NCBI GenBank assembly: GCA_017428805.1
Contig: JAFRQC010000142.1
Location: 1-20,408, forward strand
Direction: 5' to 3'
DNA: 20,408 nucleotides
Source of the DNA: Prevotella sp.
GTDB lineage: Bacteria > Bacteroidota > Bacteroidia > Bacteroidales > Bacteroidaceae
Positions 1 through 8,447 of this stretch are shown piece after piece; within the stretch, counting starts at the first letter, position 1; every line of letters starts with the position of its first letter. A program made the position numbers and the translations under genes. Under the pieces are notes generated by a model, which was given only the letters and a program-made list of their open reading frames with translations, ran no database searches and was not told the origin of the DNA.

Positions 1-1
1 C

Positions 2-1132
2 AAAATGAGGCCAAGCTTCGAAGAGGACGGCAAGCTGCATGCTTTCCGCAGCGTATTCGACGGCTTTGAGACGTTTGCGCTTGTGCCTAACGACACGTCA
101 AAGTCTGGCGTCAACATTCACGACGCCATTGACTCGAAGCGCATTATGAGTATGGTGGTCATCGCCCTGATGCCTGCCATGCTGTTTGGTATGTATAATA
201 TCGGCTATCAGAACTATCTCGCCGCAGGGACATTGGCTACGGCTGGTTTCTTCGAGATATTCTTCTACGGCTTCCTGGCAGTGCTGCCAAAGATCCTCGT
301 GAGCTACATCGTAGGTCTGGGCATTGAGTTTGCCTGGGCCCAGTGGAAAGGTGAGGAGATCCAGGAGGGTTATCTCGTCTCGGGTATCATCATCCCGCTG
401 ATCATCCCCATCGGCTGTCCGTTGTGGATGCTGGCCCTGGCCTGCGCCTTCTCGGTGATCTTCTGTAAGGAAATCTTCGGCGGTACGGGTATGAACATCT
501 TCAACCCCGCCATCGCAGCCCGTATGTTCCTCTTCTTCGCCTATCCTGCAAAGATGACGGGCGACACGGTGTGGGTGGCTCAGAGCTCGATCTTCGGACT
601 GGGTAACGACCTGCCCGACGGATTCACCGCTGCCACACCGCTCGGACAGATGGCTCAGGGTATTGATCCCAACGCCTCTATCTGTGATATGATCTGCGGT
701 TTCATCCCGGGCTCCATCGGTGAGACCTCGCTCATCGCCATCGCCATCGGTGCCTGTCTGCTGCTCGTGATGGGCATCGCCTCGTGGCGCACGATGCTGA
801 GCGTGTTCGTGGGTGGTGCCGTGCTGGCAATGATCTTCGAACAGACCGGTCAGTCCATCACCTGGTGGCATCACTTCGTGCTCGGCGGTTTCGCCTTCGG
901 TGCCGTGTTTATGGCTACCGATCCTGTGACATCCTGCCGCACCACGACGGGCCAGTATATCTACGGTTTCCTCATCGGTGCGATGGCTGTCATCATCCGT
1001 GTGATGAATGCCGGTTATCCCGAGGGTATGATGCTCGCCATCTTCTTTGGTAATATGTTTGCTCCCACGATCGACCACTTCATTGTGGAGCGCAATATCT
1101 CGAAACGCTTAAAGAGAGGAGGTACCAAATGA
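2..1132 (+). CDS. nqrB: Na+-translocating NADH:quinone reductase subunit B (5' partial)
   Basis: Membrane subunit B of the Na+-pumping NADH:quinone oxidoreductase. It carries a covalent FMN and is part of the quinone and Na+ pathway. The reading frame is open to the left edge, and the residues around the first ATG (KMRPSFEEDGKLHAF) lie inside the conserved N-terminal block of NqrB, so the Met at position 5 is internal and the true start is outside the window. Visible marks, counted from that Met: the block HDAIDSKRIMS (about 39-49), many hydrophobic helices, the motif GGTGMNIFNPA (about 159-169), and DGFTAATPLG (205-214), whose Thr211 matches the flavin-bearing Thr of the family. The stop overlaps the nqrC start (ATGA), suggesting translational coupling. 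nqrA is presumably upstream but not visible. Confidence 0.95.
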   Translation, partial: KMRPSFEEDGKLHAFRSVFDGFETFALVPNDTSKSGVNIHDAIDSKRIMSMVVIALMPAMLFGMYNIGYQNYLAAGTLATAGFFEIFFYGFLAVLPKILVSYIVGLGIEFAWAQWKGEEIQEGYLVSGIIIPLIIPIGCPLWMLALACAFSVIFCKEIFGGTGMNIFNPAIAARMFLFFAYPAKMTGDTVWVAQSSIFGLGNDLPDGFTAATPLGQMAQGIDPNASICDMICGFIPGSIGETSLIAIAIGACLLLVMGIASWRTMLSVFVGGAVLAMIFEQTGQSITWWHHFVLGGFAFGAVFMATDPVTSCRTTTGQYIYGFLIGAMAVIIRVMNAGYPEGMMLAIFFGNMFAPTIDHFIVERNISKRLKRGGTK

Positions 1133-1824
1133 AACTGAATACGAATTCGAATACGTACATTATTATATATAGTGCGATTCTGGTGGTCATCGTGGCCTTC
1201 CTGCTGGCATTCGTCTATCAGGCCCTGAAGCCGATGCAGGATGCGAACGTGGCCCTCGACATCAAGAAACAGATCCTTTACTCGCTGAACATCCGCGACC
1301 TCGACGGCGCTGAAGCTGAAGCCAAGTATGCCGAGGTGGTGAAGGAAGAAGCCGAGAAGGACGGACAGAAGTACTACCTTTGTGAGATCGACGGTGAGGA
1401 TATCCTCGTGGTCGCTATGAAGGGTATGGGACTCTGGGGTGGCATCAGCGGTTACGTCTCCATCCACGGTGATGAGACGCCGACTGTCTATGGTGCCTAT
1501 TTCAACCACGAGAGTGAGACCGCCGGTCTCGGTGCTGAGATCAAGGACTCTCAGGCCTGGCAGGAGAAGTTCATCGGCAAGAAAGTCTTCGTTGAAGGTA
1601 CTCAGGATGTGGCCATCTCGATTGTGAAGAAGGTGGAGGATCCCACGACTCAGGTGGATGTCGTGACGGGTGCCACGCTGACCTCTAATGGTGTGAATGA
1701 TATGATTAAGGCTGGACTGAAGGATGCGGGGAAGAATGCCGTCGAACTCTTTACGAAGATGATGTGCACACCTGAGCCCGCTGACTCTACAGTCACTGAA
1801 GAACCAAAAGCAGAGGAGGAGTAA
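1129..1824 (+). CDS. nqrC: Na+-translocating NADH:quinone reductase subunit C
   Basis: Subunit C of the Nqr complex, a single-span membrane protein with a periplasmic domain carrying a covalently bound FMN. The 231-residue product has one N-terminal transmembrane segment (about residues 10-31, IIIYSAILVVIVAFLLAFVY) and the flavinylation motif TGAT (180-183) in the context DVVTGATLTSNG, a Thr-first variant of the usual SGAT, with Thr183 as the expected attachment site. The AGLGAEI block (132-138) is also typical. The start is supported by a good Shine-Dalgarno sequence, AGGAGG at 1117-1122, 6 nt before the ATG, and by the ATGA overlap with nqrB. The C-terminus is an acidic tail (EEPKAEEE) of low complexity that is probably not catalytic. 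FMN loading needs an ApbE-type flavin transferase, not seen in this window. Confidence 0.95.
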   Translation: MKLNTNSNTYIIIYSAILVVIVAFLLAFVYQALKPMQDANVALDIKKQILYSLNIRDLDGAEAEAKYAEVVKEEAEKDGQKYYLCEIDGEDILVVAMKGMGLWGGISGYVSIHGDETPTVYGAYFNHESETAGLGAEIKDSQAWQEKFIGKKVFVEGTQDVAISIVKKVEDPTTQVDVVTGATLTSNGVNDMIKAGLKDAGKNAVELFTKMMCTPEPADSTVTEEPKAEEE

Positions 1825-1827
1825 ACT

Positions 1828-2451
1828 ATGGCATTATTCAGTAAACAAAATAAGGAGGTTTTCACCAATCCGTTGAACCTCGACCATCCCATCCTCGGCC
1901 AGGTACTCGGTATCTGCTCGGCCTTGGCTGTGACTTCACAGTTGAAGCCTGCCATCGTGATGGGTCTCGCTGTGACGGTCATCACCGCCTTTGCGAATGT
2001 GATCATCTCGATTATCCGTAACACCATCCCTAACCGCATCCGTATCGTGGTGCAGCTGGTGGTGGTGGCTGCTCTCGTGACCATCGTTTCTCAGATCCTG
2101 AAGGCTTTCGCCTACGACGTGAGCGTTCAGCTGAGCGTGTATGTAGGTCTGATCATCACCAACTGTATCCTTATGGGTCGTCTGGAGGCGTTCGCCATGC
2201 AGAACAAGCCCTGGCCTTCATTCCTCGATGGTGTGGGTAACGGCTTAGGCTACGCTATGATCCTCGTCATCGTGGGTGCCGTACGTGAGTTGCTGGGCCG
2301 TGGTTCGCTGCTGGGTTTCCAGATTGTTCCCGATGCCTGCTACGACATGGGCTATGTGAACAACGGTATGATGACGATGCCGGCTATGGCACTGATTCTC
2401 GTTGGTTGTGTGATTTGGGTTCATCGTGCTTACTTTTATAAGGAGAAATAA
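1828..2451 (+). CDS. nqrD: Na+-translocating NADH:quinone reductase subunit D
   Basis: Integral membrane subunit D of Nqr, homologous to NqrE and to RnfE. In solved Nqr structures NqrD and NqrE form an inverted pair that holds an iron centre through two cysteines each. Here the matching cysteines are Cys30 (in GQVLGICSALAV) and Cys113 (in IITNCILMGRLE). The product is 207 residues, normal for the family, and almost wholly hydrophobic, with about six membrane segments. It starts 3 nt after the nqrC stop and ends 3 nt before nqrE, so it clearly belongs to the same transcript. The GNGLGYAMILVIVGAVRELLG stretch (from about residue 137) is the family-typical second half-repeat. Confidence 0.95.
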   Translation: MALFSKQNKEVFTNPLNLDHPILGQVLGICSALAVTSQLKPAIVMGLAVTVITAFANVIISIIRNTIPNRIRIVVQLVVVAALVTIVSQILKAFAYDVSVQLSVYVGLIITNCILMGRLEAFAMQNKPWPSFLDGVGNGLGYAMILVIVGAVRELLGRGSLLGFQIVPDACYDMGYVNNGMMTMPAMALILVGCVIWVHRAYFYKEK

Positions 2452-2454
2452 GAT

Positions 2455-3081
2455 ATGGATCATATAATTTCATTACTGTTTCGGTCGATATTCGTCGACA
2501 ATATGATCTTCGCCTTCTTCCTCGGCATGTGTTCCTACCTTGCCGTGTCGAAGACCGTGAAGACCTCGTTGGGCCTCGGAATGGCAGTGACCTTCGTGCT
2601 CACCGTCACCGTACCCGTGAACTATCTGTTGCAGACCAAGGTCTTAGGTCCTGACTGTCTCGTGGCAGGCGTAGACCTGAGCTACCTGTCGTTTATCCTC
2701 TTCATCGCCGTGATTGCAGGCATGGTGCAGCTGGTGGAGATGACGGTGGAGAAGTATTCACCTTCGCTCTATGCTGCCCTGGGTATCTTCCTTCCGCTGA
2801 TTGCCGTGAACTGCGCCATCATGGGTGCCTCACTGTTCATGCAGCAGCGCATCCTCATGGATCCCTCCAACTCTCAGGCCATCACCTCGATCGTCGATGC
2901 CATTGTCTATGGCTTCGGTTCCGGTCTCGGTTGGACACTGGCCATCGTGGCCATGGGTGCCATCCGTGAGAAGATGCAGTATTCGGATGTTCCCAAGCCC
3001 CTGCAGGGCCTCGGCATCGTGTTTATCACCGTCGGCCTGATGGCTATGGCGATGATGTGTTTCTCTGGCTTAAATATTTGA
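2455..3081 (+). CDS. nqrE: Na+-translocating NADH:quinone reductase subunit E
   Basis: Integral membrane subunit E of Nqr, the partner of NqrD in the membrane iron site and the homologue of RnfA. The product has 208 residues and about six hydrophobic segments. Cys26 (in [12 protein letters not shown]) and Cys120 (in [12 protein letters not shown]) are at the positions expected for the Fe ligands. The C-terminal half contains [20 protein letters not shown], a block shared with NqrD by ancient duplication. It begins 3 nt after nqrD, with AAGGAG-like bases overlapping the nqrD end, and is followed after 6 nt by nqrF. No internal promoter is visible, so expression should follow the nqr operon. 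Confidence 0.95.
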   Translation: MDHIISLLFRSIFVDNMIFAFFLGMCSYLAVSKTVKTSLGLGMAVTFVLTVTVPVNYLLQTKVLGPDCLVAGVDLSYLSFILFIAVIAGMVQLVEMTVEKYSPSLYAALGIFLPLIAVNCAIMGASLFMQQRILMDPSNSQAITSIVDAIVYGFGSGLGWTLAIVAMGAIREKMQYSDVPKPLQGLGIVFITVGLMAMAMMCFSGLNI

Positions 3082-3087
3082 TAAGGT

Positions 3088-4356
3088 ATGGCACAGTTTA
3101 TAGCATATAGTATCGGAGTATTCCTCATCGTCATACTCCTGCTCGTGATTATCCTGCTCGTGGCGAAGAAGTATCTGTCGCCCTCAGGAAACGTGAATAT
3201 TGTGATTAACGGCGACCGTACCATCTCCGTAGCCCAGGGTAACTCGCTGATGTCTACGCTCAATGAGAACGGTGTGTTCCTGCCCTCTGCCTGTGGTGGT
3301 AAGGCCTCCTGCGGACAGTGTAAGGTACAGGTGCTTGAAGGCGGCGGGGAGATCCTCGACTCTGAGAAGCCCCACTTCTCTCGTAAGGAGATCAAGGCCG
3401 GCTGGCGTTTAGGTTGTCAGTGTAAGGTGAAGGGTGACCTGAAAATTCATGTCGATGAGAGTATCCTCGGCGTGAAGGAGTACGAGTGTACCGTCATCTC
3501 GAACAAGAACGTGGCTACGTTCATCAAGGAGTTCAAGGTACAGCTGCCCGCTGGTGCCCACATGGACTTCCTGCCCGGTTCGTACGCCCAGATCAAGATC
3601 CCTGCCTTCGACTGCATCGACTACGACAAGGACTTCGACAAGAGTCTCATCGGTGACGAATATCTGCCGTCGTGGGAAAAGTTCGGACTGTTCCCGCTGA
3701 AATGTAAGAACCCCGAGCCCACCATCCGTGCTTACTCGATGGCTAACTATCCTGCTGAGGGTGATGTGTTCATGCTGACCGTCCGTATCGCCACGCCTCC
3801 GTTCAAACCCGACAAGAGCGGCTTCATGGAAGTGAACCCGGGTATCGCCTCATCGTACATCTTCTCGCTGAAACCCGGCGACAAGGTGATCATGAGCGGA
3901 CCTTACGGAGACTTCCATCCGCACTTCGACTCGAAGAAGGAGATGATCTGGGTTGGTGGTGGTGCCGGTATGGCTCCGCTCCGTGCACAGATCATGCACA
4001 TGACGAAGACCCTGAAGACGACCGACCGCGAGATGCACTATTTCTACGGTGCACGCGCCCTCAACGAGGTGTTCTATCTCGAGGACTTCCTCGGTCTGGA
4101 GAAGGAGTTCAAGAACTTCCACTTCCATCTGGCCCTCGACCGTCCCGATCCTGCAGCCGATGCCGCAGGCGTGAAGTACACTCCGGGATTCGTCCATCAG
4201 GTGATGCTCAACACCTATCTGAAGGACCATGAGGCTCCCGAGGATGTGGAGTACTATATGTGCGGTCCTGGCCCGATGTCGGCAGCTGTCGTTTCGATGC
4301 TCGACTCGCTCGGCGTCGAACCGGAAAGCATCATGTATGACAATTTCGGTGGCTAA
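3088..4356 (+). CDS. nqrF: Na+-translocating NADH:quinone reductase subunit F
   Basis: NADH-oxidising subunit F, which takes electrons from NADH onto FAD and then a 2Fe-2S centre. In the 422-residue product, residues 5-27 form the N-terminal membrane anchor. A plant-type ferredoxin domain follows with CX5CX2C cysteines Cys69, Cys75 and Cys78 plus Cys110 (in RLGCQCKV). The FAD-binding RAYSMANYP motif starts at 214, the NADH-binding GGGAGMAP motif is at 290-297, and CGPGPM (392-397) and the terminal YDNFGG are characteristic of the ferredoxin reductase fold. All expected catalytic residues are present. It is the last gene of the nqr operon, and a strong intrinsic terminator lies about 20 nt downstream. 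Confidence 0.97.
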   Translation: MAQFIAYSIGVFLIVILLLVIILLVAKKYLSPSGNVNIVINGDRTISVAQGNSLMSTLNENGVFLPSACGGKASCGQCKVQVLEGGGEILDSEKPHFSRKEIKAGWRLGCQCKVKGDLKIHVDESILGVKEYECTVISNKNVATFIKEFKVQLPAGAHMDFLPGSYAQIKIPAFDCIDYDKDFDKSLIGDEYLPSWEKFGLFPLKCKNPEPTIRAYSMANYPAEGDVFMLTVRIATPPFKPDKSGFMEVNPGIASSYIFSLKPGDKVIMSGPYGDFHPHFDSKKEMIWVGGGAGMAPLRAQIMHMTKTLKTTDREMHYFYGARALNEVFYLEDFLGLEKEFKNFHFHLALDRPDPAADAAGVKYTPGFVHQVMLNTYLKDHEAPEDVEYYMCGPGPMSAAVVSMLDSLGVEPESIMYDNFGG

Positions 4357-4376
4357 TCAAAACTGAATATAATGTG

Positions 4377-4415
4377 AATATCCTCGCTCATCAGGCGGGG
4401 ATATTTCTTTTTTTA
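4377..4415 (+). terminator. Intrinsic terminator of the nqr operon
   Basis: An 11-bp stem with one G-U pair (AATATCCTCGC at 4377-4387 against GCGGGGATATT at 4395-4405) closes a 7-nt loop and is followed by a T-rich run to 4415. It sits 20 nt after the nqrF stop and upstream of the next promoter, so it separates the nqr transcript from the kinase operon. Confidence 0.9.
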
Positions 4416-4435
4416 TGGACTTTTTAGCAAAAAGT

Positions 4436-4466
4436 TTTGGTAGTTTAAAATATTTTTGTAACTTTG
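4436..4466 (+). promoter_or_regulatory. Bacteroidetes-type promoter for the kinase/nhaD/pfkA operon
   Basis: TTTG at 4436-4439 and TAACTTTG at 4459-4466 fit the Bacteroidetes primary sigma consensus TTTG-N19-21-TAnnTTTG with a 19-nt spacer. Transcription should begin near 4473. This rules out the in-frame ATG at 4415 as the kinase start, because it lies upstream of the promoter, and supports the ATG at 4493. Confidence 0.8.
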
Positions 4467-4492
4467 TGCCCAATCATACGAATACCGAAAGT

Positions 4493-6052
4493 ATGAAACG
4501 GACAGGACTGATATTACTGCTGATGTGCTTTGCTCTCTTGGGCAAGGCTGCTAATCTTCGGTATTCGAACGAAAGGCCCCTGATTTTCGGTATCGATATG
4601 AACTATCAGCCGTTGGAGTATGTCGATGCTGCCGGTATCCCTCATGGTCTTGATGTGGAGTTCACCCAGGAACTGATGAGACGTCTGCAACTGCCGTTCA
4701 CCTATGCGCCCAATACGTGGGAGAACATTGCCGACGACATCATCAAAGGTCGTGTGGATCTCGGTATGATGGTCTATTCCTCCTATCGTAAGGACATCAC
4801 CAATTACTCCCGTCCCGTGTTCCGTCTGTATTATCAGATTGTCCACCGTAACACGGACAAGCCTCCCTATGGTCTTCGTGACGTCGGCGGGAAGGAGATT
4901 GCGATGATGATGTCGCGTCCTATGAAGGATACGTTGGAGAAAGTCGGTGCGAAACCCTTCCTGATCAAAGACCTGACGAGAGCACTCACCGAACTCTCGA
5001 AAGGCAAATACGATGCGGTGATCTGTTTCCGTTATCAGGCCAAGTATCTGATTGAAAAAGAGGGATTGGATAATCTGGTGGCCACCGACCTGGCACTGAT
5101 GCCGCGAGAGTATTGTTATGTCAGTCACGACAGGCATCTCATCGAAAGGATTAACAATGAGCTGGAGAAAATGGACGAGGACGGTGTCGTTGATGATGTC
5201 TATGGTGACATCAAGACCACCTTCAGCGGACTCTATATCCCGATGTGGGTGTGGCTGTTGATCACAGCCATCATCATCGTGGCACTCATCTGCCTCATCG
5301 TTCAGCAACGCATCGGTCGCAAGCATATCCTCTATGAGATGCAACGGGCACAGCAGAGTGAGGAGTTGAAGGATATCTTCCTCAACAACCTCAGTCACTC
5401 CCTCCGTACTCCGCTCAATGCCATCATCGGTTTCTCAGACCTTTTGATGTCGATGTCGAAGAATGATATGCCGGAAGAGGAATATCAGCATCTGCTGGAA
5501 CTTATTAACAATAACGGTCTGCAACTACTCCATCTCATCAACGAACTGCTCTCACTCTCAGACATCGAGGGTAACAGACAGTTATTTGATAGGCAGGTGA
5601 CGGATATCGACGGTGAGATGACTGCCTATGCCACCGAGACACGGATGCAGATAACTAATGGTGTGGAGCTGGAGGTCGTAGAACCTATCGGTGGTATACG
5701 AGCCATGATTGATCCCAAACTGTTTAGGATTGTGACGATGCATCTGCTTGAGAACGCCCGCCAACATACCACCGAGGGAAAGATCACCCTGAGCTATTAC
5801 AGAAAAGAGGGTAGCTTATACGTGGAGGTGAAGGATACGGGCAATGGACTGCCTGCCAAACTCAAGAATAACATCTTCGCCCTCCTGTCGGATAAGAATA
5901 CATACGTCCAGGAAGATACACCGGGACTCGGTCTGAGTATCTGCAAGGCCATTGTCGATAAGGGGAATGGTAAGATCGGAGCCCGCGACAATGAGGAAGA
6001 CGGACATGGTACCATCTTCTGGTTTTGGATACCTGTCGAGATTTTAAATTAG
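4493..6052 (+). CDS. Hybrid-sensor histidine kinase with periplasmic solute-binding domain
   Basis: A membrane histidine kinase of 519 residues. Residues 1-20 form a signal peptide (MKRTGLILLLMCFALLGKAA). Residues about 22-245 resemble a family 3 solute-binding domain (SBP_bac_3: FGIDMNYQPLEYVD, GLDVEFTQELMRR, DIIKGRVDLGMM), and a single membrane span covers about 250-271. The kinase core has the H-box SHSLRTPLNAIIGFS with His302, an N-box ENARQHT with Asn421, a G1 box DTGNGL (448-453) and a G2 box GLGLSICKAIV (478-488). There is no receiver or DNA-binding domain and no adjacent response regulator, so the phosphoryl acceptor is unknown. An upstream in-frame ATG at 4415 is rejected because it precedes the promoter. 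The antiporter gene begins 8 nt later, which suggests linked function. The ligand is likely a small metabolite such as an amino acid; this is inference. Confidence 0.88.
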   Translation: MKRTGLILLLMCFALLGKAANLRYSNERPLIFGIDMNYQPLEYVDAAGIPHGLDVEFTQELMRRLQLPFTYAPNTWENIADDIIKGRVDLGMMVYSSYRKDITNYSRPVFRLYYQIVHRNTDKPPYGLRDVGGKEIAMMMSRPMKDTLEKVGAKPFLIKDLTRALTELSKGKYDAVICFRYQAKYLIEKEGLDNLVATDLALMPREYCYVSHDRHLIERINNELEKMDEDGVVDDVYGDIKTTFSGLYIPMWVWLLITAIIIVALICLIVQQRIGRKHILYEMQRAQQSEELKDIFLNNLSHSLRTPLNAIIGFSDLLMSMSKNDMPEEEYQHLLELINNNGLQLLHLINELLSLSDIEGNRQLFDRQVTDIDGEMTAYATETRMQITNGVELEVVEPIGGIRAMIDPKLFRIVTMHLLENARQHTTEGKITLSYYRKEGSLYVEVKDTGNGLPAKLKNNIFALLSDKNTYVQEDTPGLGLSICKAIVDKGNGKIGARDNEEDGHGTIFWFWIPVEILN

Positions 6053-6060
6053 AGACTGAT

Positions 6061-7452
6061 ATGACACTGATAATAGTAATACTGCTGATTTTGGGTTATC
6101 TGCTCATTGCCACCGGTCATATGACGGGTGTCAATAAGGCTGCCATTGCCATGTTCTTAGGCACGGTGGGGTGGGTGGTCTATATCTGCTGGGGTACCGA
6201 CTTCGTGACGGATATGCACCCCGATGACTACGCCGAGTTCCTGAGTGGTGCCGAGCCTACGAGTGACGCGGTGAAGGACTTCATCCACGACAATGTATTC
6301 CTGTATTATGTCGGTCGTGCGGCAAGTATCGTGATGTTCCTCCTGGCAACGATGTCCATCATCGAGATCCTGAATAACAACAGTTGCTTCGACTTCATCC
6401 AGAAATGGATCAAGACACGTAATCCGAAACGCCTGCTTTGGACCATCACCTTCGCGACGTTCGTCATCTCTGCCAATCTCGATAACCTGACCACTGCTAC
6501 GATGATGTTGGTGATTATGCACAGTATCGTTCAAAACCGTCGTCAGAGAATGCTCATCGGTTGTGCGATTGTCATTGCGGCCAACTGTGGCGGATGCTTC
6601 ACGGTGATCGGTGATCCTACGGGACTGTTGCTCTGGGGTGACGGGGCCATCACGGCCACCAGTTTCTCATCGTATATGGCACTGCCGGCTATCCTGGCCT
6701 GGGTGATTCCGACGATATTCATCAACCGTGCGTTGCCGGAGAGACTCGACACGCAGTGGTCGCCGATGCCTTATCGTGGCGATGATACGAACCTCAGTCC
6801 CTGGCAACGTGTCGTGATGCTTTTCGTGGGTATCGGCGGTCTCTGGTTCATCCCCACCTTCCACAACATTACCAAACTGTCACCGTTCCTCGGTGCCCTT
6901 TGTGTGCTGAGTGTATTGTGGGTGGTCAACGAGGCCTTCAACCGCAAGCTGATGAATGCAGACCAGATGTCACAGCGATTCATCCCCAGGGCCTTGCAAT
7001 ATGGTTCTCTTCAGCAGATCCTATTCGTGATGGGTATTATGCTGGGTATGGGTGTCGTCACGGAGACGGGTGTCTTCCCTGACGTGGCACAGTGGATGGA
7101 TGAGACGATCCATAACGTGTGGATCCTCGGCATCGTTTCGGGATTCCTCAGCGCCCTTGTCGACTCGTTCACCATCGCCATCAGCGATATCTCACTCTAT
7201 CCCGTGGTCAAGGGTGCACTGCCCGGTGACTATATGGGCAGTTTCATCGCAAACGGTTCTTACTGGAAGATCATTGCCTACTGTACGGCAGTAGGTGGCT
7301 GTCTACTCTCTGTGGGATCAGTCAGTGGTCTGGCACTGATGCAGATGGAACATATCCGTGTAGGCTGGTACCTCAGGAACATGACACTGAAAGTGCTGGC
7401 TGGATGGGCTGTCGGACTGATAGTCCTTTGGTTGGAGATTTATTATGTATAA
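6061..7452 (+). CDS. nhaD: NhaD-type Na+/H+ antiporter
   Basis: A polytopic membrane protein of 463 residues in the ion transporter superfamily, most like NhaD Na+/H+ antiporters, which expel Na+ or Li+ in exchange for H+. Diagnostic stretches are ISANLDNLTTAT (136-147), with the conserved Asp-Asn pair, and AANCGGCFTVIGDPTG (173-188), matching the family's AANAGGxxSPIGDVTT region. The second half has SALVDSFTIAISD, an inverted-repeat counterpart. The frame is open upstream to 6025, but those residues overlap the kinase end; the ATG at 6061 gives MTLIIVILLILGYLL, a natural first membrane helix. It lies 8 nt after the kinase gene and 17 nt before pfkA. Between Na+-pumping Nqr and the ATP synthase, it could convert a Na+ gradient into a proton gradient or the reverse; that role is inferred. 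Confidence 0.88.
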   Translation: MTLIIVILLILGYLLIATGHMTGVNKAAIAMFLGTVGWVVYICWGTDFVTDMHPDDYAEFLSGAEPTSDAVKDFIHDNVFLYYVGRAASIVMFLLATMSIIEILNNNSCFDFIQKWIKTRNPKRLLWTITFATFVISANLDNLTTATMMLVIMHSIVQNRRQRMLIGCAIVIAANCGGCFTVIGDPTGLLLWGDGAITATSFSSYMALPAILAWVIPTIFINRALPERLDTQWSPMPYRGDDTNLSPWQRVVMLFVGIGGLWFIPTFHNITKLSPFLGALCVLSVLWVVNEAFNRKLMNADQMSQRFIPRALQYGSLQQILFVMGIMLGMGVVTETGVFPDVAQWMDETIHNVWILGIVSGFLSALVDSFTIAISDISLYPVVKGALPGDYMGSFIANGSYWKIIAYCTAVGGCLLSVGSVSGLALMQMEHIRVGWYLRNMTLKVLAGWAVGLIVLWLEIYYV

Positions 7453-7469
7453 CTAATTATTAATAAGGT

Positions 7470-8447
7470 ATGGCAAAAATTAAGACAATTGGTATCCTCA
7501 CCTCAGGAGGTGACGCACCAGGAATGAATGCGGCTATCCGTGCCGTGACACGTTCAGGTATTTACAACGGTTTTACAGTCAAAGGTATCTACCGTGGTTA
7601 TGAAGGTCTTATCAATGATGAGGTAAAGACTTTCACGACAGAGAATGTTTCGGGTATCATCACCCGTGGTGGTACGATCCTGAAGACCGCCCGTTCGAAG
7701 GAGTTCACGACACCCGAGGGTAAGCAGAAGGCCTACGAGACCTGTCAGAAGGAGAAAATTGACTGCCTGGTCGTCATCGGCGGCAATGGCTCGTTGACTG
7801 GAGCCCGCGACTTCGGTATGGAGTTCGACTTCCCTGTCATCGGTCTGCCCGGCACCATCGACAATGACCTTTACGGCACAGATGCCACCATCGGCTACGA
7901 CACGACGATGAATACCATTATGGAGTGCGTCGATAGAATTCGTGATACGGCGAACTCCCACGAGCGCATCTTCTTCATCGAGGTAATGGGACGCGACGCC
8001 GGCTTCCTGGCACAGAACTGCGCCATCGCTTGTGGCGCCGAGGCTGCCATTGTTCCTGAGGAATCTACAGATGTGGACCAGTTGGCAGCATTTATGGGCC
8101 GTGGCATCCGTAAGTCGAAGAAGTCGTGCATCGTCATTGTGTCGGAGAGTCCCAAGTGTGGTGCCCTCTACTATGCTGACCGTGTGAAGCACGAGTTCCC
8201 CGAATTCGACGTGCGTGTATCTATTCTTGGTCATCTGCAGCGCGGCGGTAGTCCCTCGGCACGTGACCGTATCTTGGCCAGTTGTACAGGTGTCGGTGCT
8301 ATCGAGGCCATCATACAAGGTCAGCGTAACGTGATGGTGGGTGTCCGCAACAACGAAGTGGTCTATGTGCCTTTCAGTGAGTGTATCCGCACCGACAAGC
8401 GCTTTGACAAGCGCCTTATCAATGTGCTCGACGAACTCAGCATATAA
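7470..8447 (+). CDS. pfkA: 6-phosphofructokinase, ATP type
   Basis: Cytoplasmic glycolytic enzyme that phosphorylates fructose 6-phosphate to fructose 1,6-bisphosphate. The 325-residue length is that of bacterial PfkA. The motifs are [16 protein letters not shown] (from 10), the nucleotide loop GGNGSLTGA (104-112), the catalytic PGTIDND (127-133), MGRDAGFLA, and the C-terminal [15 protein letters not shown] substrate motif. The glycine after Asn106 and the PGTIDND context (Gly rather than Lys at the position that marks pyrophosphate enzymes) indicate ATP as donor. The oddity is Asn106 where E. coli PfkA has Asp103, which helps hold Mg-ATP; this may be a lineage variant. It follows nhaD by 17 nt, and its stop overlaps the next start by one base (TAATG). 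Confidence 0.95.
   Translation: MAKIKTIGILTSGGDAPGMNAAIRAVTRSGIYNGFTVKGIYRGYEGLINDEVKTFTTENVSGIITRGGTILKTARSKEFTTPEGKQKAYETCQKEKIDCLVVIGGNGSLTGARDFGMEFDFPVIGLPGTIDNDLYGTDATIGYDTTMNTIMECVDRIRDTANSHERIFFIEVMGRDAGFLAQNCAIACGAEAAIVPEESTDVDQLAAFMGRGIRKSKKSCIVIVSESPKCGALYYADRVKHEFPEFDVRVSILGHLQRGGSPSARDRILASCTGVGAIEAIIQGQRNVMVGVRNNEVVYVPFSECIRTDKRFDKRLINVLDELSI

Noticed and set aside
98..1078. A long minus-strand frame opposite nqrB.
   Set aside because: It is rich in His, Asp, Gly and Glu, typical of the complement of a hydrophobic GC-rich gene, with no motif or start context. The plus-strand gene is certain.
4415..4492. An earlier in-frame ATG for the histidine kinase.
   Set aside because: It lies in the terminator tail and upstream of the promoter at 4436-4466. 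The ATG at 4493 starts a standard signal peptide.
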